Assembly (NCBI RefSeq): GCF_002994615.1
Contig: NZ_PVNK01000171.1
Location: 1 to 63,568, forward strand
Origin: Enhygromyxa salina
GTDB taxonomy: Bacteria > Myxococcota_A > Polyangia > Nannocystales > Nannocystaceae
Length of the DNA stretch: 63,568 nucleotides
Reading direction: 5' to 3'
Shown: positions 8,749 to 17,009 of the stretch, piece by piece
Layout: every line of letters begins with the position of its first letter
Position numbering within the stretch: the stretch's first letter is position 1
Notes under the pieces: generated by a model
What the model was told of the DNA's origin: nothing
Databases searched by the model: none
Seen by the model: the letters and a program-made list of their open reading frames with translations, nothing else
Program-made: the position numbers and the translations under genes

Positions 8749-9612
8749 TCAGAGCGGGCCGAGGAGCTTGGCCCACAGATCGAGCACGATGAACACCGCC
8801 ATGCTGACGCCGAGCGCCGAGAGGGCCGTGCGGCCGAGGGTCCACGGCTCGTCCTCGTCGATCGTCGCGAACACGGGCACGCTGATGACGAAGAAGCTGC
8901 CGTAGAACATCGAGCCCCAGACCAGCATCCGCCCGCGGTCGGCGTACTCGAACACGTCGGCGAGCAGCGGCACGGCCATGAAGAAAGTCTCGGCGAAGGC
9001 CACGAGGTAAGCGAGCGCGACGATCAGCGCGGCCTTGGCCACGCGCCCGAGCACGAAGCGGGTGCTCAGGTAGCGAAGCAGGACCGTCACCGCCACGTGG
9101 TAGGTCATGAAGTAGGCCTGGGTCAGCGGGTACAAGAACAGCGGGACCTGGCCCTCGCTGTCGCCGACGAGCTCGGCCGAGCCGTTCCAGCTGGTCGGGA
9201 AGGCGTAGCGCATGCCCACGACGTCGAAGAAGTAGTGGGTGAAAAAATAGCTGCCGACGAAGACGAAGATCCCGATCCAGAGGTTGAGCCGAAACCATGA
9301 CGTGGCCCACGCGGGCTTGTTGGCGTCTTCGGGCCGCGGCGCGAGGTAGGGGACGAAGACCAGGGGCGCGGCGGCGCCGAGGCCGAAGAGCATGAAGCCC
9401 GCGTCGCCCCAGCTGCGGTACATGCCGCTGAGCATCACGAGGCCGACCAGCGCGATCCAGATCGGGCTGTAGATCAGATAAAAGCGCTCGGCTGCGGCCT
9501 TGCCCGGGTTGCTGGACCACCAGCTACCTTTGGCCCCGGTCGGCGTCCTGCGCGACGCCACGCACGGCCGCTGCGCGTCCGGTCCCTCGTTCTTCACTCG
9601 GTGGGCTCCCAT
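8749..9612 (-). CDS. Cycloeucalenol cycloisomerase (CPI1-like, sterol pathway)
   Basis: This 287-residue membrane protein with about seven or eight hydrophobic segments aligns end to end with my recollection of plant cyclopropyl-sterol isomerase CPI1 (EC 5.5.1.9), which opens the 9,19-cyclopropane ring of cycloartenol-type sterols. Shared stretches include an NP-x-K-x-x-x-E-x-F-x-L start of the domain, LNLWIGIFVFVGSYFFTHYFF, YHVAVTVLLRYL, YLVAFAETF and the C-terminal end VFIVLDLWAKLLGPL. The enzyme would act in the inner membrane. No other sterol gene is in the window, so the pathway must be encoded elsewhere. I keep ATG 9612, although the first 30 residues are not conserved and GTG 9597 is possible. 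Identity is confident from the co-linear motifs. Confidence 0.88.
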   Translation of the reverse strand: MGAHRVKNEGPDAQRPCVASRRTPTGAKGSWWSSNPGKAAAERFYLIYSPIWIALVGLVMLSGMYRSWGDAGFMLFGLGAAAPLVFVPYLAPRPEDANKPAWATSWFRLNLWIGIFVFVGSYFFTHYFFDVVGMRYAFPTSWNGSAELVGDSEGQVPLFLYPLTQAYFMTYHVAVTVLLRYLSTRFVLGRVAKAALIVALAYLVAFAETFFMAVPLLADVFEYADRGRMLVWGSMFYGSFFVISVPVFATIDEDEPWTLGRTALSALGVSMAVFIVLDLWAKLLGPL

Positions 9613-9652
9613 GTGCTGCGCAGTGGCCTTCGTGGCCCCCCGACTTTACTAC

Positions 9653-10399
9653 TTACTGGCGAGCTTGGGGCACGAGGCCGGGGCGGGGGGCGTTGGGCGG
9701 CGGCTCCTTGGCTGCGGCGATCAGCGCGAGGACCTCGGGCATCTTGTCGCTCGGGCACGCGTCGTCGGTCCAGCTGACCATGCGCACATTCGCCCAGCCG
9801 GGCAGGAAGGCCCAGTGGATGCCGTTGGCCTGGCTCCACATGGCGCCCTCGACCCCGGGCACGGGCGTCGAGGCGAAGTTGGGGTTGCGCGTGGTTCGGG
9901 CCATGCGCGTGTCGTGGTCGGCGACGGCCTCGGCCGGATCCTGGTGTTGGATCTGGGACGCTCGAATGGCCACGGGGTAGCTGCCCTCCATGTCGGGCAA
10001 GAAGAAGTAGCCGCAGCTTTGATGCACGGACTCGCCCATGTAGAGCTGATGGCCGCAGAGCTGCTGGATCCGCTCGGCGTCGAAGCCGGTCTCGAACGGG
10101 CAGCACGCGGGCTCGGGCAGCTTGGGCGCGAACAGCTTGCAGACCCCGTTGCTCGTGTCGGGCCTGCCCGAGCCGGGCGCGGGGGCGTCGGGGGCCGGGT
10201 GCGGGGCCGAGTCGACGGTGTAGAGATCCTCGCCGTCGCGCACGACGCGGGGATCGTCGGGGTCCGCGACGGCGACGCCCGCGGGCGGCGCGGGCTTGGA
10301 GTCGGCTTCGCTTTGCGGAGTCGAGACCGTGGCCGGGCACGCGAGGCACAGCATGATCGCCGCGAGCGGATAGGACGGGGCGGAGGGCAGGGCGGACAT
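9653..10399 (-). CDS. Cys-containing lipoprotein of unknown function
   Basis: Starting at the ATG at 10399 the 248-residue product has a short lipoprotein signal with lipobox LCLAC (MSALPSAPSYPLAAIMLCLAC), a Pro/Ala-rich tether, and a globular domain with several Cys (NGVCKLF, PACCPFETGF, LCGHQLY, QSCGYFF, DDACPS) likely to form disulfides. It would be anchored on the periplasmic or outer surface. I do not recognise the domain. It is transcribed toward the sterol isomerase gene with a 40-bp gap, so the two could be co-transcribed, but a functional link is not evident. Confidence 0.6.
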   Translation of the reverse strand: MSALPSAPSYPLAAIMLCLACPATVSTPQSEADSKPAPPAGVAVADPDDPRVVRDGEDLYTVDSAPHPAPDAPAPGSGRPDTSNGVCKLFAPKLPEPACCPFETGFDAERIQQLCGHQLYMGESVHQSCGYFFLPDMEGSYPVAIRASQIQHQDPAEAVADHDTRMARTTRNPNFASTPVPGVEGAMWSQANGIHWAFLPGWANVRMVSWTDDACPSDKMPEVLALIAAAKEPPPNAPRPGLVPQARQ

Positions 10400-11015
10400 G
10401 GTCGAGGTGTTCTTATCGTCGCTGGGCAGCGAGGTCGAGAGCCTCGGGGCGCAACGGCCAGAAGCGGCCTGGCTCTCGCCTGGTCGCGCGGACAGCTCAC
10501 GCGTCGCGCTGCGGGGGGCTGCGTGCCGGGGTCGCTCGAGCTGGCTGTGGGGCCCTCGGGCTGCGGGCGCTCGGGTGTGGCGATGACGCCGTCGCGGTCG
10601 ACGCGGGCGACGAGACGGCCGCGAGCGAGACCCTCGGCGCCCGGACCGAGGGAGCGAGTCGGGCACCGCACAGACCGAGACCACGGCGGGTGCCGGCTGC
10701 CACCAGCACGAGCCTCACGTCGACGGCGGGATGATGACGGTGCTTCGGGTCGAGCTCTGAGGCCGAGTTCGAGTCCATCTTCGCGACCCATTCGACCGAT
10801 GGGCTCCGGGCAGACCGGGTAGCCAGGTGTCGGTCATGGCACCCGGGGGAGGCACGACGGCGTACAGATCATGTTTGGGCCGATTTTCGTGAACTCGCGA
10901 AGAATGATGTGATCGTAGGGCAAGTGCTACGAATATTTTTCATTCTCAGATCGACTGTTGGCGCTTGGCCCCCGTAACCTCAAAGTGTATACAAAACCCT
11001 CGCCGTCGTTGATGT
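10400..11015. other. Intergenic region between divergent genes; no supported gene
   Basis: The left two thirds (10400-10850) is GC-rich with open frames on several strands but no recognisable protein, and I see no gene I can defend. From about 10860 the composition becomes clearly more AT-rich (for example around 10925-10945 and 10981-11000), which marks a promoter region for the plus-strand gene at 11063. Confidence 0.6.
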
Positions 11016-11033
11016 ATTGTCATATCTGACAAT
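11016..11033. promoter_or_regulatory. Candidate operator: 7-bp inverted repeat upstream of the 11063 gene
   Basis: ATTGTCA-TATC-TGACAAT is a perfect 7-bp inverted repeat with a 4-base spacer, located 30 bp before the chosen start codon in an AT-rich stretch. Its size and symmetry fit a site for a dimeric helix-turn-helix repressor. No regulator gene is adjacent, so the protein that would bind is unknown. Confidence 0.45.
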
Positions 11034-11062
11034 GGGCGATGGAAAAAGAAAGTAGACACACC

Positions 11063-11398
11063 ATGGCAACAGTCAAATACAAATCAGGTGATCGCGTCAC
11101 GATGAGGATCGTGCGTGCGGACAACATTCTGCTCGGGTACTTGGCCGAGAGCACCACCGTCAGGCGCAAGATCTACGAGCGGATGACGGACTTCGATCCG
11201 CACATGCAAGACGAGATCGACATCAGCCCGGCGCTGCGCTCGCCCAAGCAAGACATGCTCCTGACCGGCATCAACTTCACGGGCGGCGGGCAGATCGAGT
11301 TTCTGATCGAGGTCAACGGCACCGACGCGCACCGGGTGTCGGAGAAGCTGGGCAAGAACGCCAGCAAGTCCTGGCTGGTGAGCTTCCAGAAGAGCTAG
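11063..11398 (+). CDS. Small conserved-looking protein of unknown function
   Basis: The 111-residue product (MATVKYKSGDRVTMRIV start) has no signal peptide, no membrane helix and no Cys. It looks like a compact alpha/beta protein ending in a Lys-rich tail (GKNASKSWLVSFQKS). I chose ATG 11063; ATG 11039 is also in frame and adds eight residues. An AT-rich promoter region with a perfect inverted repeat lies just upstream, so it is probably a regulated single gene. Its last 86 bases overlap the 3' end of the convergent metalloprotease gene. I do not recognise the family. Confidence 0.6.
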   Translation: MATVKYKSGDRVTMRIVRADNILLGYLAESTTVRRKIYERMTDFDPHMQDEIDISPALRSPKQDMLLTGINFTGGGQIEFLIEVNGTDAHRVSEKLGKNASKSWLVSFQKS

Positions 11399-12653
11399 AT
11401 CGGCGACGCCCGACCAGTCCGAGCAGCGTGAGGAGCCCGAGGACCGCGGCGTTGCGGCGGTCCTCGTGGCCACCCTCGTCGACCTTGCAATTGCAGCCAT
11501 CGTCGGCAACCAGCGCCTCTTCGCCGACCACGACCGTGAAATCGAGCGAGGTCTCGTTGCCAGCGGCGTCGCGCAGGCGCAGCTCGAACACCCACTCGCC
11601 GATCGGCAGGGCCTCGACGTCGAAGCTGGGATCGTGGACGGCCGAGAACGCGGGCTCGTCGATCAGCCCGCGAACGCCGATCGCAAGCTCGTAGACCTGC
11701 GGGTGCTGATCGTCGATCACCCGCAGGGTCACCGGAAAATCAGCCGGGCCCTGAAAGTAGCGGCCGTCGAAGGGATCGACGAGCTCGAGGGTCGGGGCGA
11801 CGTCGTCGATGTAGGGCTCGCCGAACAACAGGCGCATCATCGCGATGTCGTCTTGAAAGTCCGAGAGGCCGCACTGCTCGAGGCTGATCTGCGGGCAGCT
11901 GCCCTCGTCGACCGGGTCGAGCTCGGGGTTGTCGACGATCTGGGCGCAGCCGTCGAAGAATTTGACGAGCGTGTTGTCGCCCGAGGGCGCCATCAGCGAG
12001 TACTCGAGCCCGATGTGGTCAAAGCCCCAGGTGTGGGCCGACTCGTGCAGGGCCGTGCTCGCGCCGCCGTTGATCCAGGTGCTGCGCTCGCCGTCGAGGA
12101 ACACGTAGGCGATCTGGTTGGGCAGATCGTCCCAGCAGTCTCCGGCTGGCGCGCGGCCGAGGGCCTCCTCTTCGATCGAGTCGCCGCCGTAGACGACCAT
12201 CGTGTAGGGCTCGGTGGCCGGCGGCCGCTGGCCGGTCACGCGGACGCCGAGCTCGTTGACCTGCGAGCGCATCGCGTCGAGGATCGCCACGCGCTGGGCG
12301 AGGTTGCCGCTCCACGGCTCGAAGGTCGTATTCTTCTTGAGCCACGAGCAGTTCTCGTGGCTGTTCGAGGGGTTGCACTCGCTGATGTGGACGCCGTCGA
12401 AGTTGACGAAGATCGTCGTGTTGGTCCCGAGCTTGCGCCGGGGCCGAGGCGCGCTGAGGATCTCGGGATCCATGGGCACGGCGTCGGCGTAGGGGACCGG
12501 GAGCTCGGGGGGCGTGGGCGCTTTTTGGGTGGCGGCGGAGGTCCCCGCGCTCGTCGGCGGGGCCTCGACCGCGGGGGCGCGCAGGTGCACGGCGAACTCG
12601 GGCTCGCCGGCGACGAGCGCCGCGAGGAGCAGGAGCTGGGCCGCGCCGGGCAT
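11313..12653 (-). CDS. Secreted zinc metalloprotease with MYXO-CTERM-like tail
   Basis: The 446-residue precursor has a signal peptide (MPGAAQLLLLAALVAGEP) and a zinc-binding motif HESAHTWGFDH near residue 205, which fits the HExxHxxGxxH pattern of metzincins. Eight or more Cys suggest an extracellular enzyme. The region after the catalytic domain (TLELVDPFDG to FTVVVGEE) looks like a bacterial Ig-like domain with the phrase RDAAGNETS. It then has GCNCK, a hydrophobic helix (AAVLGLLTLLGLVG) and RRR, a MYXO-CTERM-like surface tail. The frame continues about 30 residues past that tail into the opposite-strand gene at 11063-11398, which is unusual and could reflect a lost stop codon. Confidence 0.8.
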   Translation of the reverse strand: MPGAAQLLLLAALVAGEPEFAVHLRAPAVEAPPTSAGTSAATQKAPTPPELPVPYADAVPMDPEILSAPRPRRKLGTNTTIFVNFDGVHISECNPSNSHENCSWLKKNTTFEPWSGNLAQRVAILDAMRSQVNELGVRVTGQRPPATEPYTMVVYGGDSIEEEALGRAPAGDCWDDLPNQIAYVFLDGERSTWINGGASTALHESAHTWGFDHIGLEYSLMAPSGDNTLVKFFDGCAQIVDNPELDPVDEGSCPQISLEQCGLSDFQDDIAMMRLLFGEPYIDDVAPTLELVDPFDGRYFQGPADFPVTLRVIDDQHPQVYELAIGVRGLIDEPAFSAVHDPSFDVEALPIGEWVFELRLRDAAGNETSLDFTVVVGEEALVADDGCNCKVDEGGHEDRRNAAVLGLLTLLGLVGRRRSSSSGSSPARTCWRSCPASPTPGARRCR

Positions 12654-12922
12654 CTACGTCGAACTCTACCCGATCGCAGGGCCCCGGGCGGCGATCGGGT
12701 CGAGGGCAGCTCGAACAACGAGCTCGAGCTGCCCGCCACGAAGGTCGGGACAGGCTGCGGGACGTGGCGCCCGGAGCGAGCCCAACGCTGTGATTGACCC
12801 GCTGGGAGCGCCGAGCCGGCAACGCCAGAAGCGCCGCAGACGTGCCTGGCAGCGCGAACTCAAACGGGGCGCCGCGCTGGAACGCTGGCGGAGCCGTGGG
12901 GGCCGCGGTAGACAGCCCGAGC

Positions 12923-14194
12923 GTGGTGACGACGCGAGTACGAGGCTTCGTGGACCCCGAGTTTGCGCCGCTCGTGCGCGCGCTCGAGCTCTATGTCCCT
13001 CTGCGCGGTCCCGGCGGTGCCGCGCTGAGCGTGCACCACCGCGGTCAGCTGGTCGCAGACATCGCGATCGGGACCCGCGATCGCGCGGGGGCGCCGATGG
13101 AGCCGGACACCCTGGTCATGTGCCTGTCGACGGCCAAGGGCGTCACGGCGACCTTGCTCCACATCGTCGCCGACCGCGGCGAGCTCGATCTCGACGCCCC
13201 CGTCGCGCGCTACTGGCCCGAGTTCGCCCAGGGCGGCAAGGGCGGGATCACCGTCAGCGAGCTGGTCTCGCATCGCGCCGGGCTCTACGCCGTGCGGCCC
13301 TTGATCGACCAGATCGAGGACATCTACGACTGGCCGCGCATGGTCGAGGCCCTCGCCCGCGCCGCGCCGGCCCACGCGCCCGGTCGCGACTTCGGCTATC
13401 ACGCGTGGACCTTCGGCTGGCTCGTGGGGGAGCTGCTTCAGCGCGCGACCGGGGCCTCGTTCACCGACTTGCTGCGCGAGTGCATCGCCGAGCCGCTCGG
13501 GCTCGAGGGCCTGTACATCGGGCTGCCCGAGCACGAGCGGGCCCGGGTCGCGCAGACGATCGAGTGGGGCTCGACGAAGCTGGGGTTCTCCACGCCGGGC
13601 GGGTCGGGCAGGCTGCGCAGGGCCGCGGGCGCGAGCGTCGAGGTCGCGGGTCGGGCTGCGCGCGCGCTCGGTCTGCGCTTCGATCCCTCGGACATGGTCG
13701 GCGCGATGCTGCCCCGGGGTCTGTCGAGCCTCGATCTCAACTCGCCGGTATTTTTGCGCGCGGTCATCCCCTCGCTCAACGGGGTGTTCGACGCGCGCTC
13801 GCTCTCGCGGCTCTACGCCGCGCTGGCCGGCGGCGGCGAGCTCGACGGGGTCCGGCTCATGTCGCGCGCGGCGATCGAGCGCGCGCGCGCCGATCAAAAC
13901 GTTGGCCTCGGCCGGGTGATCCCGTTCCCGCTGCGGGTGAAGATGGGCTACCACCGGCCGATCTCGCTCGGTCTGCGGGTGTCGGTGCGCGGGCGCAGCA
14001 AGGATCTGGGCATCGCCAGCGCCGATGCTTTTGGTCACTTTGGGCTCGGGGGCTCGGGCGCGTGGGCCGACCCTGAGCGCGAGCTTGGGGTCGCGGTCGT
14101 GACCAACTGTTTCGCCGGGCGGCTGCCCGCCGATCTGCGCACGGTTGGGGTGTGCACGGCGGCGGCCTTCGCCGCAGATCGGCGGGCGCGGTGA
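12923..14194 (+). CDS. Serine hydrolase of the class C beta-lactamase / esterase family
   Basis: With the GTG start at 12923 (a second GTG follows at 12926) the product is about 423 residues. The SxxK catalytic motif is in CLSTAKG (Ser about 69, Lys about 72) and the Tyr motif is likely YHAW in GYHAWTFGW, as in EstB-type esterases. A third motif, GHFGLGGSG, sits near residue 375. The family includes esterases, DD-peptidases and lactamases. No signal peptide is visible, which favours a cytoplasmic esterase. A strong hairpin follows between it and the convergent pirin gene. The 268-bp gap before it holds no other gene. Confidence 0.8.
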   Translation: MVTTRVRGFVDPEFAPLVRALELYVPLRGPGGAALSVHHRGQLVADIAIGTRDRAGAPMEPDTLVMCLSTAKGVTATLLHIVADRGELDLDAPVARYWPEFAQGGKGGITVSELVSHRAGLYAVRPLIDQIEDIYDWPRMVEALARAAPAHAPGRDFGYHAWTFGWLVGELLQRATGASFTDLLRECIAEPLGLEGLYIGLPEHERARVAQTIEWGSTKLGFSTPGGSGRLRRAAGASVEVAGRAARALGLRFDPSDMVGAMLPRGLSSLDLNSPVFLRAVIPSLNGVFDARSLSRLYAALAGGGELDGVRLMSRAAIERARADQNVGLGRVIPFPLRVKMGYHRPISLGLRVSVRGRSKDLGIASADAFGHFGLGGSGAWADPERELGVAVVTNCFAGRLPADLRTVGVCTAAAFAADRRAR

Positions 14195-14223
14195 ACCCCC
14201 GAGCTCGGGCGACGCGCACGGCT

Positions 14224-14262
14224 CGAGCCGAGCAGGCCGTGGTCCTCGGCCTGCTCGGCTCG
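14224..14262. terminator. Bidirectional hairpin terminator between convergent genes
   Basis: A 16-bp perfect inverted repeat (arms GAGCCGAGCAGGCCG and CGGCCTGCTCGGCTC plus one outer pair) with a 7-base loop lies midway between the plus-strand hydrolase stop (14194) and the minus-strand pirin stop (14283). There is no strong T-tract on either side, which is common in very GC-rich genomes. Confidence 0.7.
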
Positions 14263-14282
14263 GCCGTTGCTGACTCGACGCC

Positions 14283-15191
14283 TCAGGCCCTGGGCGCGAG
14301 CTCGCCCATGCGCCCGCTTTGGTAGTCGAGGATGGCCTGGCTGATCTCGGCCCGGGTGTTCATCACGAAGGGGCCGTGGGCCACGACGGGCTCGCCGAGG
14401 GGCGCTCCGCTCAGGACCAGGGCGCGCGCGCCCTCGCTCGCGCTCAAGGTGAGCGCGCCGGGCTCGTCTCGGTCGAGAACCACCAGCTCACCCGCGCGGA
14501 CCTCCGTGGTGTCCTGGGCGATCGCTCGACCGTCGAGGATGAGCGCGAGGGTCGTCATCCCCACGGGCGGCTCGAACGAGGCGAGGCCGGCCTCGGGCAG
14601 CGTCAGGTCGAAGAGCGTGATCGGCGTGTGCGACTCGCCCGGCCCGGTCATGCCATGGACCGTCCCCGCGATGAGCCGGCCCGAGCCCCGCTCGAACTCG
14701 AGCCGTGGAAAGCTCGAGTCCTCCAGCGCCTGGTAGCGGGGCGCGGTCATCTTGAGGCGTGCGGGCAGGTTGACCCACAGCTGGACCATCTCGAACATCC
14801 CCCCGCTTCGGGTGAAGCCGTCAGACTGCATCTCCTCGTGGACGACGCCGGAGCCGGCGGTCATCCACTGGACATCCCCGGCCCTGATCGTGCCGCCGCC
14901 GCCGTGGGAGTCGCGGTGATCGACCTCGCCCTGGTAGGCGAAGGTCACGGTCTCGAACCCGCGGTGGGGGTGCGGGCCGACGCCGCGCGGCTTCGGAGCG
15001 GGCTCGAAGCGGCGGGGGGGTCCGTAATCCAGCAAGATGAAGGGGCTGAGGAGTTCGGCGTCGAGGCGGCTCGGTGAAAAGATGGTGCTGACCGCGAACC
15101 CGTCGCCGACCCAGTGGCGCTCGGTTGGGGACAGGACGTGCGTGATGGGCTTGAGCGAGGGACCGGTTGCTGTGTCGATGCGGCTTGCCAT
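14283..15191 (-). CDS. Pirin-family protein
   Basis: The 302-residue protein matches bacterial pirins (YhhW type) throughout: N-terminal cupin with the metal-binding set HPHRGFETVTF (about residues 75-85), later His of GDVQWMTAGSGVVHEEM, the SGGMFEMVQLWVNLP strand and a C-terminal cupin ending PFVMNTRAEISQAILDYQ. Pirins are cupin-fold iron proteins, some with quercetin dioxygenase activity. It is immediately followed upstream by a remnant of a metallo-beta-lactamase gene and then a divergent LysR regulator at 15557. LysR regulators next to a pirin gene commonly control it, which is plausible here. The family is certain; the substrate is not. Confidence 0.93.
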   Translation of the reverse strand: MASRIDTATGPSLKPITHVLSPTERHWVGDGFAVSTIFSPSRLDAELLSPFILLDYGPPRRFEPAPKPRGVGPHPHRGFETVTFAYQGEVDHRDSHGGGGTIRAGDVQWMTAGSGVVHEEMQSDGFTRSGGMFEMVQLWVNLPARLKMTAPRYQALEDSSFPRLEFERGSGRLIAGTVHGMTGPGESHTPITLFDLTLPEAGLASFEPPVGMTTLALILDGRAIAQDTTEVRAGELVVLDRDEPGALTLSASEGARALVLSGAPLGEPVVAHGPFVMNTRAEISQAILDYQSGRMGELAPRA

Positions 15192-15194
15192 GAT

Positions 15195-15470
15195 TCACTC
15201 ACTGAGTTCGGTGTAGGTGTTGGGTACGTTGACTGCGCTGTGGATCCCGTCCCACAGAGCGTAGCCCTGGTCGTCGGTCAGGGTCAGGCCCTCGACGGTC
15301 TCCTCGACCGTGAGGCCCTCGTCGATCGAGTCCTGGACACCAGCGATGAGGGTGTCGAGGTCGCCGACCGAGAAGTCGAAGGTGTCGACGGACACGGGGC
15401 GGCCGTGACCCGGGACGACGATCGCGGCGGCGGTGGTGGAGAGCTGGGGGTGGTCATGCTTCGTTCCTGG
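15195..15470 (-). pseudogene. 3' fragment of an MBL-fold hydrolase gene
   Basis: The minus frame ending at 15195 reads VVPGHGRPVS followed by DTFDFSVGDLDTLIAGVQ and a helical tail to NTYTELSE. The PGHG turn is the conserved C-terminal metal-ligand region of metallo-beta-lactamase-fold hydrolases, and the rest matches the usual C-terminal end. The entire catalytic N-terminal half with the HxHxDH motif is missing, and the frame upstream of about 15470 does not look like the family. It is therefore a truncated remnant left between pirin and the LysR gene. Its stop lies 3 bp before the pirin start. Confidence 0.55.
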
Positions 15471-15556
15471 AAGGTGTCGGTGACCCCCTGAAAATAGGTT
15501 TGCGAAGGAAGGTTGACCACGCTCAGTGGTGCACGATAGTTTTGCTTTCACGCAAA

Positions 15557-16411
15557 ATGGACCGCTGGGACGATCTACGCCATTTCCTCGCCGTTGCTCG
15601 GCGGGGAACCTTGACCGCCGCCGCGGAGGACCTCGGCTTGAACGCCTCGACCCTGCATCGCCGCCTCGCGGCGCTGGAGGAGCAGGTCGGCGCGGGGCTG
15701 TTCGAGAAGGGGCCGCGTGGCTATCGCCTCAGCGCGGTGGGAGAGGCCTTGCTCCCGCGGGCTGAAGAGGTGGAAGAGGCGGTCTTCGCCGCCGCCCGAA
15801 CCGTCGTTGGTCACGACGAGCAGGTCTCGGGTGACGTGCGCGTCACGCTTCCGGTCGACTTCCTGACGGCAGTGGGCCCACACCTGGTCGCGTTTCGCGA
15901 CCGCTGCACCCGCGTGCGCCCGATCGTGCTCGCCGACAACGCCCTCCTCGATCTGGGGAGGGGGGCAGACATCGCGCTGCGGCCGACACAGCGTCCGCCG
16001 GAGTCCGTGGTCGGTCGGCGGCTGGTCGAGATTGCGTGGTGCCGCTACGCGCCGAGCAGCAGCAGCGGCGACGGGCTCCCCTGGCTGCACTATCTCGGGC
16101 TGGGTCACGTCGGGCCGATCGCCTGGAGAAGGAAGACCTTCGCGGGCGACGAGCCGCTGCTGCTGGTCGAGCAGGTCGCGGCCATGCACGCGCTCCTCCG
16201 AATGACCCCGGCCCAGGGCTTGCTGCCGTGCTTCTTGGGCGATCCCGATCCGCAGCTGCGAAGGGTGGGCGAGCCGGCCGAGGCAACGACCACGCTGTGG
16301 TTGTTGATCCACGCGGACCTGCGCCGGGCCGCGCGGGTCCGGGCCCTGGTCGATTTTCTCGTGCCGCGGGTGCTGGCGGATCGGGCCCTGTACGAGGGCG
16401 AGTCGGTCTGA
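15557..16411 (+). CDS. LysR-family transcriptional regulator
   Basis: The 284-residue protein starts MDRWDDLRHFLAVARRG and has the typical winged helix-turn-helix of LysR proteins (residues 1-60: LTAAAEDLGLNASTLHRRLAALEEQVG, here GLFEKGPRGYRL). The effector-binding part is shorter and more divergent than usual. It is divergent from the MBL remnant and pirin genes, the normal arrangement for a LysR regulator and its target. The ATG at 15557 is chosen because it places the helix-turn-helix at the expected distance; upstream in-frame codons would add 19 unlikely residues. Confidence 0.9.
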   Translation: MDRWDDLRHFLAVARRGTLTAAAEDLGLNASTLHRRLAALEEQVGAGLFEKGPRGYRLSAVGEALLPRAEEVEEAVFAAARTVVGHDEQVSGDVRVTLPVDFLTAVGPHLVAFRDRCTRVRPIVLADNALLDLGRGADIALRPTQRPPESVVGRRLVEIAWCRYAPSSSSGDGLPWLHYLGLGHVGPIAWRRKTFAGDEPLLLVEQVAAMHALLRMTPAQGLLPCFLGDPDPQLRRVGEPAEATTTLWLLIHADLRRAARVRALVDFLVPRVLADRALYEGESV

Positions 16412-16585
16412 CGACGCATGGGGGCGCTCAGCGAGGGGGTTGCGGTTCCCGTTGGGTTCACTCGTGTTCGAGACTGTCGTGGACATCCCGGCCGAGCCGA
16501 CGAGCGCGGACGGCCGTGAGGGGGTCTCGGTGACTCTCGACGACGTCGTCGGCTGCGGGCAGCACGGTGCTTCGCTCGGTCGAGG

Positions 16586-16942
16586 TCATGTCGCGGCCTT
16601 GCGAAGCTGCGCGAGCGCCCGCTGCCCGAGCACGACGCCGGCACCGACCGTGATCACGACCGCGAGCCCCCCCGAGATCCAGTCCTGCGTTTCGCCGGCG
16701 TAGATGGCCGTGAACACCCCGACAGCGACCCCGGACAGGATCAGCAGCGGTCCGAGGGCGGCGTTGATGCCACCGCGGACCCCCTCGGTCGCTTCGAGCA
16801 GGGACCCGTCGCCCGCGAACATCGAGATAGCGATCAAGACCAGGTACAGCGGGAGTAGGAGCAGGGCCGGGATCAGCCAGACCAGCGCGGTCTTGATGAA
16901 CGGCCCCCAGACCTTGCCCTCGTCGCGGTCTCTTGTCGCCAC
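16586..16942 (-). CDS. Small integral membrane protein
   Basis: From the GTG at 16942 (VATRDRDEGKVWGPF) the 118-residue product has three hydrophobic segments: LVWLIPALLLLPLYLVLIAI, ALGPLLILSGVAVGVFTAIY and SGGLAVVITVGAGVVLGQ. It ends in a basic Arg/Lys tail, consistent with an inner-membrane protein. I do not recognise a family. The preceding 174 bp (16412-16585) has no gene. A longer reading frame extends upstream to 17176 but its extra residues are Arg/Ser/Pro-rich antisense of the agmatinase gene, so I reject it. Confidence 0.6.
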   Translation of the reverse strand: MATRDRDEGKVWGPFIKTALVWLIPALLLLPLYLVLIAISMFAGDGSLLEATEGVRGGINAALGPLLILSGVAVGVFTAIYAGETQDWISGGLAVVITVGAGVVLGQRALAQLRKAAT

Positions 16943-17009
16943 GCGCCGAGTGTAGCAACCCGAGACGATCCCCGGCCTCGAGCTTCGAACACCCGCTCGC
17001 CGTCGACCG

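Noticed and set aside
10400..10860. Open frames between the lipoprotein gene and the 11063 gene
   Set aside because: They overlap on several frames, are dominated by Arg/Ser/Pro and show no recognisable domain or ribosome site.
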